DNA of 64,000 bases, from positions 6,597,501 through 6,661,500 of the forward strand of contig NZ_JALRMO010000001.1 of assembly GCF_023276405.1 (NCBI RefSeq), read 5' to 3'. This document shows positions 27,844 through 35,722 of this stretch, one piece after another; position 1 is the stretch's first letter; each line of letters begins with the position of its first letter. The translations under genes and the position numbers were made by a program. Below the pieces are notes generated by a model, which worked only from the letters and a program-made list of their open reading frames with translations, did no database searches and had not been told where the DNA came from. Source of the stretch: Paenibacillus hamazuiensis (GTDB lineage Bacteria > Bacillota > Bacilli > Paenibacillales > NBRC-103111).

Positions 27844-29580
27844 ATGTGGAAGCTTGCGACCTACTTGAAACCTTATTGGTTATCCGTTCTGCTCGCGCCT
27901 CTGCTTATGCTGCTCGAGGTGTATATGGATTTGCTGCAGCCGAAGCTGATGGCGAGCATCGTCAACGACGGCGTCATGAAAGGCGATCTGCAGCACATTC
28001 AGCATACCGGAGGCTTCATGCTGCTGTACGCTCTGATCGGACTTATCGGAGGGGTGGGCTGCACGGTTTTTTCCAGCAAAGCCTCGCAGTATTTCGGAGC
28101 CGATCTTCGGAAAGCGCTGTATCGGCATGTGCAAACGTTCTCGTTCGGCAATCTGGACCGTTTCAAAGCGGGCTCGCTCGTTACCCGGCTCACCGGAGAC
28201 ATCGTTCAGGTGCAAAATCTCGTGCAAATGACGCTGCGCATCTTCGTCCGCGCTCCGTTCCTCGCACTCGGGAGCGTTGTCATGGCGCTGACGATCAGCC
28301 CGCGTCTGGCGCTGGTGCTCGCCGTGTCGATCCCGATTTTGTTCGTCGTGCTGTATTGGCTGATCCGCTTGTCGTTCCCGCTGTTCGCCAACGTGCAGGC
28401 GAAGCTGGACGCCGTGAACAACGTGCTGCAGGAAAACTTGTCCGGCATCCGCGTCGTCAAAGCGTTCGTGCGGGCGGACTACGAGCGCAGCCGCTTCGGC
28501 GATGCAAACCAAGATTACACTGATATGGCGCTGAAGGCGGCGAGAATGATCGCGCTGAACATGCCGCTGATGATGTTGATAATGAACTTCAGCATCGTCG
28601 CCGTGCTTTGGTTCGGAGCCGCACAAACGTGGAGCGGTTCGCTGCAGGTCGGCGATCTGATCGCCTTTTTGAACTATGTGATGCAGGTGCTCGCCTCTCT
28701 GCTGATGGTCGGCATGATGCTGATGAACGTTTCCCGCGCCAAAGCGTCCGCCGACCGCATTAACGAAGTGTTTGCTGCGAATTCGGAGATTGCCGAACGA
28801 ACGGACGCCCGGGACGATGCCATTCGCTTCGGAAAAATCGAGTTCGACCGCGTCTCGTTCGCTTATGGCGCAGAAGCCAAGGAGATCGTGCTGAGCGATA
28901 TCAGCTTCACCGCGGAACCCGGGCAAACGATCGCCATTCTCGGCGCGACGGGCTCCGGCAAATCGTCGCTCGTCGGCCTGATTCCCCGCCTGTACGATGC
29001 ATCCGGCGGCCGGGTGCTCATTGACGGGACCGACGTGCGGGACATCTCGCTCCGGCACCTGAGAAGCCGGATAGGCATGGTGCTTCAGCAGTCGATTTTG
29101 TTCACCGGTACGATCCGCGACAACATCCGGTTCGGCAAACCCGACGCTTCCCAAGAGGAAGTCGAAGCGGCGGCGAAAGCGGCGCAAGCCCACGATTTCA
29201 TCATGGGCTTCCCGGACGGCTACGATACCGAGCTCGGCCAGAAGGGCGTCAACCTGTCCGGCGGGCAGAAGCAGCGCATATCCATCGCACGGGCTCTGCT
29301 CGTCCGGCCGAAGGTGCTCATTCTCGACGACAGCACGAGCGCCGTCGATCTCGGGACCGAATCGCGAATCCAGAAAGCGCTGAGGGAGCTGATGGCCGGC
29401 AGCACCTGCGTGCTCATCGCTCAGCGAATCTCATCGGTGCTCGATGCGGATCTGATATTAGTGTTGGAGGACGGACGTATCGTAGCGCGGGGAACGCACC
29501 GCGAGCTGATGGCGCAAAGTCCCGTTTACCAGGATATCTACAAATCCCAGTTGGGCAAGGAGGAGGTCCTTCATGGCTGA
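27844..29580 (+). CDS. ABC exporter subunit with degenerate ATP site
   Basis: 578-residue half-transporter: six-helix transmembrane domain (about 1-320) and an ATPase domain with Walker A GATGSGKSS, signature LSGGQ and Walker B VLILDDS. The catalytic Glu after Walker B is replaced by Asp and the switch His by Gln (IAQRIS), the hallmark of the non-hydrolysing half of heterodimeric exporters such as BmrC/LmrC. ATG 27844 has GAGGTG nine bases upstream. It overlaps the next gene by 8 bp (ATGGCTGA). Likely drug or lipid export; the substrate is unknown. Confidence 0.92.
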   Translation: MWKLATYLKPYWLSVLLAPLLMLLEVYMDLLQPKLMASIVNDGVMKGDLQHIQHTGGFMLLYALIGLIGGVGCTVFSSKASQYFGADLRKALYRHVQTFSFGNLDRFKAGSLVTRLTGDIVQVQNLVQMTLRIFVRAPFLALGSVVMALTISPRLALVLAVSIPILFVVLYWLIRLSFPLFANVQAKLDAVNNVLQENLSGIRVVKAFVRADYERSRFGDANQDYTDMALKAARMIALNMPLMMLIMNFSIVAVLWFGAAQTWSGSLQVGDLIAFLNYVMQVLASLLMVGMMLMNVSRAKASADRINEVFAANSEIAERTDARDDAIRFGKIEFDRVSFAYGAEAKEIVLSDISFTAEPGQTIAILGATGSGKSSLVGLIPRLYDASGGRVLIDGTDVRDISLRHLRSRIGMVLQQSILFTGTIRDNIRFGKPDASQEEVEAAAKAAQAHDFIMGFPDGYDTELGQKGVNLSGGQKQRISIARALLVRPKVLILDDSTSAVDLGTESRIQKALRELMAGSTCVLIAQRISSVLDADLILVLEDGRIVARGTHRELMAQSPVYQDIYKSQLGKEEVLHG

Positions 29581-31438
29581 GGCACCCGTCCGAAAAGATG
29601 CTTCGCCGGAAATCGGCCGGCCGCCCGGCCCTCCGATGGGCATGGGCATGCCGATGGGCGGCGGAGGCGCAGGCCGCGGCATGATGCCGAAGGTGCGCGC
29701 CAAAAATACCCGCGCCACCCTCGGGCGCATATGGCAATATTTGAGCCGGCAGCGCGCCGGGCTGATTTCGGTTTTCGTGCTGTCCATCGCCAGCTCGGGT
29801 CTCGCGCTGGCCGGACCGTATTTGATCGGCAAAGCGGTAGACGATTACGTCATTCCTCAGCAGGCTGCCGGACTTCTGCGGATATGTCTGCTTCTGCTCG
29901 TCGTCTATGCGTTCGGCAGCTTCGCGACCTGGCTTCAAGGTTATGTGATGGCCGGCGTCGCCCAGCATACCGTCATGGAGATGCGGCGCGATCTGTTTTC
30001 CCACCTGCAGAAACTTCGGCTCCGTTTTTTTGACGGCAAAACGCATGGGGAACTGATGAGCCGTACGACCAACGATATCGAAAACGTTTCGAACTCGCTG
30101 AGCCAAAGCGTGACCCAACTGATTGCCAGCTTCGTCACGCTCGCCGGATCGCTCGCCATGATGCTGGCGTTAAACGTATGGCTCACGGTCATCAGCCTCG
30201 TTACGGTCCCTCTCGTCACTCTGGTGACGGGGTTCATCTCGAAGCGCACCCGCCGGTTTTTCAAGGACCAGCAGCAGCATCTCGGGGAGCTGAACGGGTA
30301 TATTGAGGAAACGGTGTCCGGCCAGAAGGTCGTGCAAATTTTTCGCCGGGAGCAGGCTTCGCTGCAGCAGTTCCACGACATTAATCTGAAACTCCGCGAC
30401 TCGAGCGTGAAAGCGCAGGTGTTTTCCGGGACGATGGGACCGGTCATGAACGTGCTGAACAACTCCAGCTTTGCGCTGATCGCGGCAATCGGAGGCTGGA
30501 TGGCGCTGAACGGCTGGACGACGATCGGGGTTATCGTGACGTTCCTTAACTATTCCCGCCAGCTCGGCCGCCCGATCAACGAGCTCGCCAACCAGTACAA
30601 CATGATTCAATCGGGCATCGCGGGGGCTGAACGGGTGTTCGAGATTCTCGATACGGAGACGGAATATGAGGATCCCGGGGAAGGCCGGCAAGTAGCGGGC
30701 GTCGAGGGTGAAGTGATTTTCAAGGACGTCAGCTTCAGCTATAAAAAAGATTCGCCCGTGCTCCGCGATGTCACCTTCACTGCGCGTCCCGGCGATTGCG
30801 TCGCGCTGGTCGGTCCGACGGGCGCCGGGAAGACGACCATCGTCAATCTGCTGACGCGATTTTACGAAATCGACAGCGGTACGATTACGATTGACGGGAC
30901 GGACATTCGCGACATGGACAAAAACAGCCTGAGAGGCCGGCTCGGCATCGTTTTGCAGGATGCGTACCTTTTCGTAGGTACGGTCCGCGAGAACATTCGC
31001 TACGGCCGGCTGGATGCCACGCCCGAAGAAGTCGAAGCCGCCGCGAAGCTGGCGGGCGCCGACAGCTTCATCGCCAAGCTGCCGCAGGGCTACGATACGG
31101 TGCTGACGGCCGAAGGCGGCAACCTGAGCCAGGGGCAGCGGCAGCTGCTGACGATCGCGCGGGCGATCCTCGCGAATCCGTCCGTCCTCATTCTCGACGA
31201 GGCGACCAGCAGCATCGATACGCGCACGGAGATGCATGTTCAAGCGGCGATGAACGTGCTGATGAAAGGGCGCACCAGCTTCGTCATCGCCCACCGGCTG
31301 AGCACGATCCGCGAGGCGGACATGATTCTGGTCATTAACGGCGGGCAGATTATCGAGCGGGGCACTCACGAGGAGCTGCTCGCACGGCAAGGTTTCTACG
31401 CCGAGCTGTACAACAGCCAATTCCGCAGGGTTATGTGA
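29573..31438 (+). CDS. ABC exporter subunit with canonical ATPase
   Basis: 621 residues. An N-terminal Gly/Pro/Met-rich extension (about 10-45, containing [13 protein letters not shown]) precedes six transmembrane helices and the ATPase domain with Walker [10 protein letters not shown], Walker [12 protein letters not shown] and switch His in IAHRLST. The signature reads LSQGQ rather than LSGGQ. Paired with the upstream degenerate subunit, this would form one active composite site from this Walker B and the partner's LSGGQ, as in BmrCD/TM287-288-type heterodimers. Translationally coupled to the first subunit. Confidence 0.94.
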   Translation: MAEAPVRKDASPEIGRPPGPPMGMGMPMGGGGAGRGMMPKVRAKNTRATLGRIWQYLSRQRAGLISVFVLSIASSGLALAGPYLIGKAVDDYVIPQQAAGLLRICLLLLVVYAFGSFATWLQGYVMAGVAQHTVMEMRRDLFSHLQKLRLRFFDGKTHGELMSRTTNDIENVSNSLSQSVTQLIASFVTLAGSLAMMLALNVWLTVISLVTVPLVTLVTGFISKRTRRFFKDQQQHLGELNGYIEETVSGQKVVQIFRREQASLQQFHDINLKLRDSSVKAQVFSGTMGPVMNVLNNSSFALIAAIGGWMALNGWTTIGVIVTFLNYSRQLGRPINELANQYNMIQSGIAGAERVFEILDTETEYEDPGEGRQVAGVEGEVIFKDVSFSYKKDSPVLRDVTFTARPGDCVALVGPTGAGKTTIVNLLTRFYEIDSGTITIDGTDIRDMDKNSLRGRLGIVLQDAYLFVGTVRENIRYGRLDATPEEVEAAAKLAGADSFIAKLPQGYDTVLTAEGGNLSQGQRQLLTIARAILANPSVLILDEATSSIDTRTEMHVQAAMNVLMKGRTSFVIAHRLSTIREADMILVINGGQIIERGTHEELLARQGFYAELYNSQFRRVM

Positions 31439-31464
31439 AGCAGGTAATGGCCACAACGTACTGA

Positions 31465-31670
31465 CCGAGAGCGCCAAATCCCGCTCTCAGTCTCGCTTAG
31501 CGCTTGTTCCGGTGGCCGAGAGACGGTTTTTCCTCCTCTCGGCTCTTCCCGCCTCCCGCCGCGGCCCAATAACCGGGCCGAGAGCGCCCATTCCCGCTCT
31601 CAGTCTCGCTTGACGCTTGTTCCGGCGGCCGAGAGACGATTTTTCCTCCTCTCGGCCCTTCCCGCCGCAT
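31465..31670 (+). repeat. Tandem 113-bp repeat, two copies, with internal hairpins
   Basis: The second copy starts at 31578, 113 bp after the first. Both begin CCGAGAGCGCC, share CCCGCTCTCAGTCTCGCTT and GCTTGTTCCGG, and contain a hairpin GGCCGAGAGAC / CCTCTCGGC around a T-rich loop. It lies between the exporter stop codon and the terminator. A recent duplication of a terminator-like unit is the simplest reading. Confidence 0.8.
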
Positions 31671-31681
31671 CTCTTCCTCAA

Positions 31682-31711
31682 GCCGCTCCCTACGCCGGGA
31701 GCGGCCTTTTT
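31682..31711 (+). terminator. Intrinsic terminator of the marR-ABC operon
   Basis: The perfect stem GCCGCTCCC / GGGAGCGGC with loop TACGCC is followed by CTTTTTC. Confidence 0.88.
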
Positions 31712-31806
31712 CCGCTTTGTCCCATTTTTTCATGGAGCGTTAGATATATTCCCCGGCTTGCCCACATATACATGCTGTAGATGCTTGTCAACGGGGTGAA
31801 AAAGTA

Positions 31807-33846
31807 ATGAAAACCGCTCTCTCCCATCCTTTCGCCAAATGGATGACCGCCTTTCTGCTCGCCACGAGCACGACACTCATAGCCGGCTCGCTCCTGCAGC
31901 AGCCTTCCGGGCTTGGCGATCCCATTCCTTTCAAGGAGTCACCCGCCGCCGCCGTGCTGGCCCAGCTTACGGAGCCGGTGATGCCGGCCACAGAAAGCCC
32001 GCTGCCGCCCGCCGTGCCGGCGAAGCCCCTGGAGCGCCCCGCCCCCAAGCCGCTAAGCGACCGCATCGTTGAATACCACATGACCGTCGATCTGAACGCG
32101 GAGCACAAGAAGCTGGACGGCCAGCAAACGCTCACCTGGAGAAACCCCGGCGCAAAGCCAGTAAGCGAACTTTACTTTCATCTGTACCCGAATGCCTTCG
32201 CTTCGAAAAAAACGACGTTTATGAAGGAATCCGGGGGCCAGCTGCGGGGCGATAAAGCGAAGGAAGGCAGCTTCGGCGGCATGGAGCTTCTCTCCATGAA
32301 GACGCTGACCGGAGAAGACCTGCTGATCCGCGCCGAATACGTCCAGCCGGATGACGGCAACAAGGAGGACCGCACGCTGCTCAAGGTCACTTTGCCCAAG
32401 CCGGTGGCCCCCGGCGAGAAGCTGACGCTGCGGACCGATTTTACCGTACAGCTCCCTACCGTGTTTGCCCGCATGGGCTACCTGGACGACTTTATTATGG
32501 CCGGACAATGGTTCCCGAAAATCGCCGTCTATGAGCCGGCGGGAACAAGGGGGCGTGCGGAAGAAGGCTGGAGCATTCACCAGTATCACGGCAATTCCGA
32601 GTTTTACGCCGATTTCGGCATCTATGAAGTGAAGGTGAAAGTGCCTTCCAAATATACGGTCGCCGCGACGGGTTTCCCGACGAGACCTCCGGTCGACGAC
32701 GGGCAATGGAAAACATACAGCTTCTACGCCGATGACGTGCACGATTTCGCCTGGTCCGCCTCGCCGAATTTCGTCTACGTCGAAGAGCCGTATGCGACTG
32801 CCAATTTGCCCGGGGTCAAAATCAAGCTGTACCTCGATCCGTCCCACGAAGCGCTCAAAACCCGCTACATGACCGCCGCCAAAAAAGCGCTCGCCCGCTA
32901 CTCGCAGTGGTTCGGCAGCTACCCGTACTCGACGCTGTCGATCGTGGTTCCTCCGAAGGGGGGCAATGGCGCCGGGGGGATGGAATATCCGACGCTGATC
33001 ACCAGTTGGGCCGCCGAGGAAGAGAAGCCCGATCTGGAACTGGAGCGCGTGCTCGTTCACGAAATCGGCCATCAGTTTTGGTACGGCATGGTGGCGTCGA
33101 ACGAGTTCGAGGAAGCTTGGCTCGATGAAGGCTTCACCTCTTATGCCGAAGATAAGCTGATGGAGGCGGAATACGGCGTACGTCCGAACCTGCCGGTCGA
33201 GTCAAGTTACATTACCGCACCGGAGCCTCTCAAGCAGCTTGCCTGGAAGTACAAGGGACACGACGAGTATGCGGAAAACGTGTACACCCGAGCCAAGCTG
33301 GTGCTCAAATCGATCGAACGGCAGGTCGGCCCGGAGCTTATGGAACGCATCATGAAAAACTACTTCCAGCAGTGGAAATTCAAGCATCCCACTACGGCCG
33401 ATTTTCAGCGCATCGTCGAGGATACGACGAAGGCGGGCTGGGACGACTTTTTCAAGCAATATGTATTCGGCGGCATGATGACGGACTTCGCGGTCGACGG
33501 CATCCGCGTGAAACCGCTGGAGCATGACGGTCTCACGCTTTACGAATCGAGCGTGCTTATTCGCAAGCTCGGCGGCAGCTACGGCCACGTTCCGATCGTA
33601 TTCCATTTCGCCGACGGCTCGCAAACCGGCAAAGTGTGGGAAGGCACCGAGAGCGAAGTCATTTTCAAGCTGACGCACTCCTCCCCCGTCGACTGGGTCG
33701 CCATCGATCCCCATTATACGAACGTGCTCGAGAACAAACATATCAACAGCTTTATGAGAACGAACGTGGACCCGAAGCTGGCGATGCGCTGGAATCTCGG
33801 CTCCGTCAAATTTATTGAGACCTTGTTCGGCTGGGTCGCATGGTGA
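31807..33846 (+). CDS. Secreted or membrane-anchored M1-family metallopeptidase
   Basis: 679 residues. An N-terminal hydrophobic segment (about 12-30) acts as signal or anchor, followed by a Pro-rich linker (about 60-85). The gluzincin motif HEIGHQFWYG with the third zinc ligand Glu in WLDEGFTSYAED (about 420-445) is intact, and GAGGMEYPT replaces the usual GAMEN exopeptidase loop, as in many bacterial M1 proteins of this type. Start at ATG with GGGGTG. It overlaps nothing and is followed 10 bp later by a membrane protein gene, so the two are probably cotranscribed. Confidence 0.9.
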   Translation: MKTALSHPFAKWMTAFLLATSTTLIAGSLLQQPSGLGDPIPFKESPAAAVLAQLTEPVMPATESPLPPAVPAKPLERPAPKPLSDRIVEYHMTVDLNAEHKKLDGQQTLTWRNPGAKPVSELYFHLYPNAFASKKTTFMKESGGQLRGDKAKEGSFGGMELLSMKTLTGEDLLIRAEYVQPDDGNKEDRTLLKVTLPKPVAPGEKLTLRTDFTVQLPTVFARMGYLDDFIMAGQWFPKIAVYEPAGTRGRAEEGWSIHQYHGNSEFYADFGIYEVKVKVPSKYTVAATGFPTRPPVDDGQWKTYSFYADDVHDFAWSASPNFVYVEEPYATANLPGVKIKLYLDPSHEALKTRYMTAAKKALARYSQWFGSYPYSTLSIVVPPKGGNGAGGMEYPTLITSWAAEEEKPDLELERVLVHEIGHQFWYGMVASNEFEEAWLDEGFTSYAEDKLMEAEYGVRPNLPVESSYITAPEPLKQLAWKYKGHDEYAENVYTRAKLVLKSIERQVGPELMERIMKNYFQQWKFKHPTTADFQRIVEDTTKAGWDDFFKQYVFGGMMTDFAVDGIRVKPLEHDGLTLYESSVLIRKLGGSYGHVPIVFHFADGSQTGKVWEGTESEVIFKLTHSSPVDWVAIDPHYTNVLENKHINSFMRTNVDPKLAMRWNLGSVKFIETLFGWVAW

Positions 33847-33856
33847 GGTGAAGAAG

Positions 33857-34669
33857 ATGCTAATAACAATCAAGGAAGGCTGGAACATGGCGTGGAAGCA
33901 GCCTTTCGCCGTCATCGCCCTGTTCGTTTACAATCTGATATGGGGACTTGTTTTATACAAGCTCGTCTACTCCATCATCGTTCCGCTGCTTCACCGTTAT
34001 CCCGGAGCCGACATGGGCCGCGAAGCGGCCCGTCTCTTCTGGATCGAGAGCCAGTTTCAGCTGTCGAAAACCGACCTGCTCCAACCGTACCTCTGGTGGG
34101 CGTTCGTCCTGCTCGTCACCCGGATGCTGCTGACTCCGCTGCTGAACGCCGGCCTCTTCTTCTCGCTTCACCATACCGATCTCAATTCCGGCTATCGCTT
34201 CTTCCGCGGCATTCGCCAATTGGCCGTGCCGTTTCTCGGCCTGTACGGTCTTCGGATGCTGCTTACGCTCGCCCCGCTGTGGTGGGTCCTCCCTTCCGCC
34301 GCCGGCGTGCTGAAGACCCGGTTTACCTACGAGTCGATCGCGGCGGATCTGCTGCCGATCCTTGCGGCGTACCTGGCGTACGGATATCTCCTTCATCTGG
34401 TCTTCATGTACCTGCAGTTCTCGATAACGGGCGGCCGCCCCTCCTGGGAAGGTCTGCTCACGATGGGCCGGGGGATTTTGCCTGCTCTCGGCGCTTCCAT
34501 CCTGCTGCTGCTCGTCGGCTTCCTCCTGACCGCGGTCGTCATGTCCGCTTCAATGATATGGGCCGGATTTTTCGCCCTGCTCGGGTACCAGGCATACCGG
34601 CTGGCGCAAATGTTTTGCAAAGTATGGGCCATTTCGGCCCAATACCGGATTTGGCTGGCGAAGGCGTAA
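33857..34669 (+). CDS. Multi-pass membrane protein of unknown function
   Basis: 270 residues with about five or six hydrophobic helices (around 18-40, 80-105, 125-150, 165-190, 205-240). ATG 33857 has GAGGTG upstream, 10 bp after the M1 peptidase stop codon, suggesting coupling. No catalytic motif is recognised. The charged amphipathic loop RYPGADMGREAARLF follows the first helix. It may be a partner of the M1 peptidase, by context only. Confidence 0.75.
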   Translation: MLITIKEGWNMAWKQPFAVIALFVYNLIWGLVLYKLVYSIIVPLLHRYPGADMGREAARLFWIESQFQLSKTDLLQPYLWWAFVLLVTRMLLTPLLNAGLFFSLHHTDLNSGYRFFRGIRQLAVPFLGLYGLRMLLTLAPLWWVLPSAAGVLKTRFTYESIAADLLPILAAYLAYGYLLHLVFMYLQFSITGGRPSWEGLLTMGRGILPALGASILLLLVGFLLTAVVMSASMIWAGFFALLGYQAYRLAQMFCKVWAISAQYRIWLAKA

Positions 34670-34687
34670 ATTGTCGAAATCGACAAT
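34670..34687. promoter_or_regulatory. Palindrome containing a Spo0A-box match
   Basis: Perfect inverted repeat ATTGTCGA-AA-TCGACAAT starting at the stop codon of the membrane protein gene. It contains TGTCGAA (34672-34678), the Spo0A box consensus. Its place before a terminator makes function doubtful. Confidence 0.35.
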
Positions 34688-34714
34688 CGTATAGATAGAG
34701 CAGGATTTGACACA

Positions 34715-34760
34715 GGATCGGGCTCCGTCTCTTTACAGAGGCGGGGCCTGATTCTTTTTT
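34715..34760 (+). terminator. Intrinsic terminator of the M1 peptidase operon
   Basis: Long GC-rich hairpin (ATCGGGCTCCG-TCTC / GAGGCGGGGCCTGAT) followed by TTCTTTTTT. Confidence 0.85.
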
Positions 34761-34952
34761 GCGCAGAAAACCCGCATAAAACAAGCGTTTGGCGATCTGT
34801 CGTCTGATTTTAAGAGCTAGTCCTAAAAACAGGTGATATTCGGAGATAAACGTACCTTTTTCGAGGTTTTTTGTGAAAATTTTGTGTCCCGAGCAGGAAT
34901 TTCGCTTTTTTTGACGAATTTGAAGTACCAGCAACAAAATCAACAAGAAAAA

Positions 34953-35070
34953 CTTGCCGAATTCCCTCACCAGAGGGAAACGGGGGAACCACTTCCGGGT
35001 GAATTGATCTCGATTTCAAGTGATCATAGGGAACCTTCAACCGAACCCTAAAGCTAACCTCGTAGGCACA
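34953..35070 (+). promoter_or_regulatory. Cyclic di-AMP riboswitch (ydaO/yuaA type)
   Basis: The conserved elements are in order: TTGCCGAAT at the 5' end, GAAACGGGGGAACC, GGGTGAATTGATC, AGGGAACCTTCAACCGAACC and finally AGCTAACCTCGTAGGCA, whose TAGGCA pairs back to TTGCCG. It lies 16 nt before the start codon of an NlpC/P60 hydrolase gene, the classic target: c-di-AMP binding normally turns such genes off. No separate terminator hairpin is obvious between aptamer and start, so control may be through the ribosome binding site (inference). Confidence 0.93.
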
Positions 35071-35086
35071 GGAAGGGGAACTTGTT

Positions 35087-35560
35087 TTGAAAAAGTTTGC
35101 TGTACTCGTGTTTACCTTGGCGATGTCCGTCTCCATCGGAGCGGGCAGTGTTTTCGCGGAAACGCCGCTGAGCCAGGCGGTCAATTCGGTGATGGGAGCT
35201 CCGTACAAGTACGCGGGCACCACCGAGAAAGGCTTTGATTGCTCCGGCTACACGTCCTACATTTTCGCGAAATTCTTCAACACGAAGCTGCCTCATTCGT
35301 CCAAGGATCAAGCACAGGAAGGCACATGGGTGGACAAAGATGATCTTCGCCCGGGCGATCTCGTATTTTTCAATACGGATGGCAAAGGAATCTCGCATGT
35401 AGGGATTTATGTCGGGAACGGCCAATTCTACCACTCCGCCACCAACAAGGGAATCACCGTAACGAAGCTGGATGATTCTTACTACAAGAAACGTTACGTG
35501 ACCGCCCGCCGCGTCCTTTCGGACGAGCAGTACGAGCAAGTCATGACCGACTCCCCGTAA
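35087..35560 (+). CDS. Secreted NlpC/P60 cell-wall hydrolase
   Basis: 157 residues: a signal peptide (about 1-24, cleavage after VFA) then a single NlpC/P60 domain with catalytic Cys in FDCSGY (about 51), His in SHVGIYVG (about 103) and the third polar residue in the following YHSA strand. No LysM or SH3 binding domain. It would cut gamma-D-Glu-diamino-acid links in peptidoglycan. The start is TTG 35087 with GGAAGGGG. Control by the upstream c-di-AMP riboswitch links wall turnover to turgor signalling. Confidence 0.93.
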   Translation: MKKFAVLVFTLAMSVSIGAGSVFAETPLSQAVNSVMGAPYKYAGTTEKGFDCSGYTSYIFAKFFNTKLPHSSKDQAQEGTWVDKDDLRPGDLVFFNTDGKGISHVGIYVGNGQFYHSATNKGITVTKLDDSYYKKRYVTARRVLSDEQYEQVMTDSP

Positions 35561-35574
35561 GGAGCCGACCCGGT

Positions 35575-35631
35575 AAAGCCCCTCAGAGCGATCCCTTTTT
35601 GTGAAGGACGGCGCGCTCTGAAGGGCTTTAT
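35575..35631 (+). terminator. Intrinsic terminator after the NlpC/P60 gene
   Basis: The arms AAAGCCCCTCAGAGCG and CGCTCTGAAGGGCTTT enclose a T-rich loop; the tail is ATGTCTTT. Confidence 0.8.
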
Positions 35632-35662
35632 GTCTTTAGGACCGGTGGAAAAAAACCTCTCT

Positions 35663-35690
35663 TTGCCTCGTCCGCCAGCCAGTGTATACT
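35663..35690 (+). promoter_or_regulatory. Promoter of the large AraC regulator gene
   Basis: TTGCCT (35663-35668), a 16-bp spacer and TATACT (35685-35690), 33 bp before the predicted ATG. Confidence 0.6.
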
Positions 35691-35722
35691 ATATTTATAC
35701 CGTAAGAGGGGTCGAGTTCCGC

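Noticed and set aside
28206-29193. Antisense frames within the ABC exporter genes
   Set aside because: Shadows of the conserved ABC domains; no start signals or family motifs.
34670-34687. Functional Spo0A operator
   Set aside because: It lies at a stop codon ahead of a terminator with no promoter downstream at the right distance; kept only as a sequence match.
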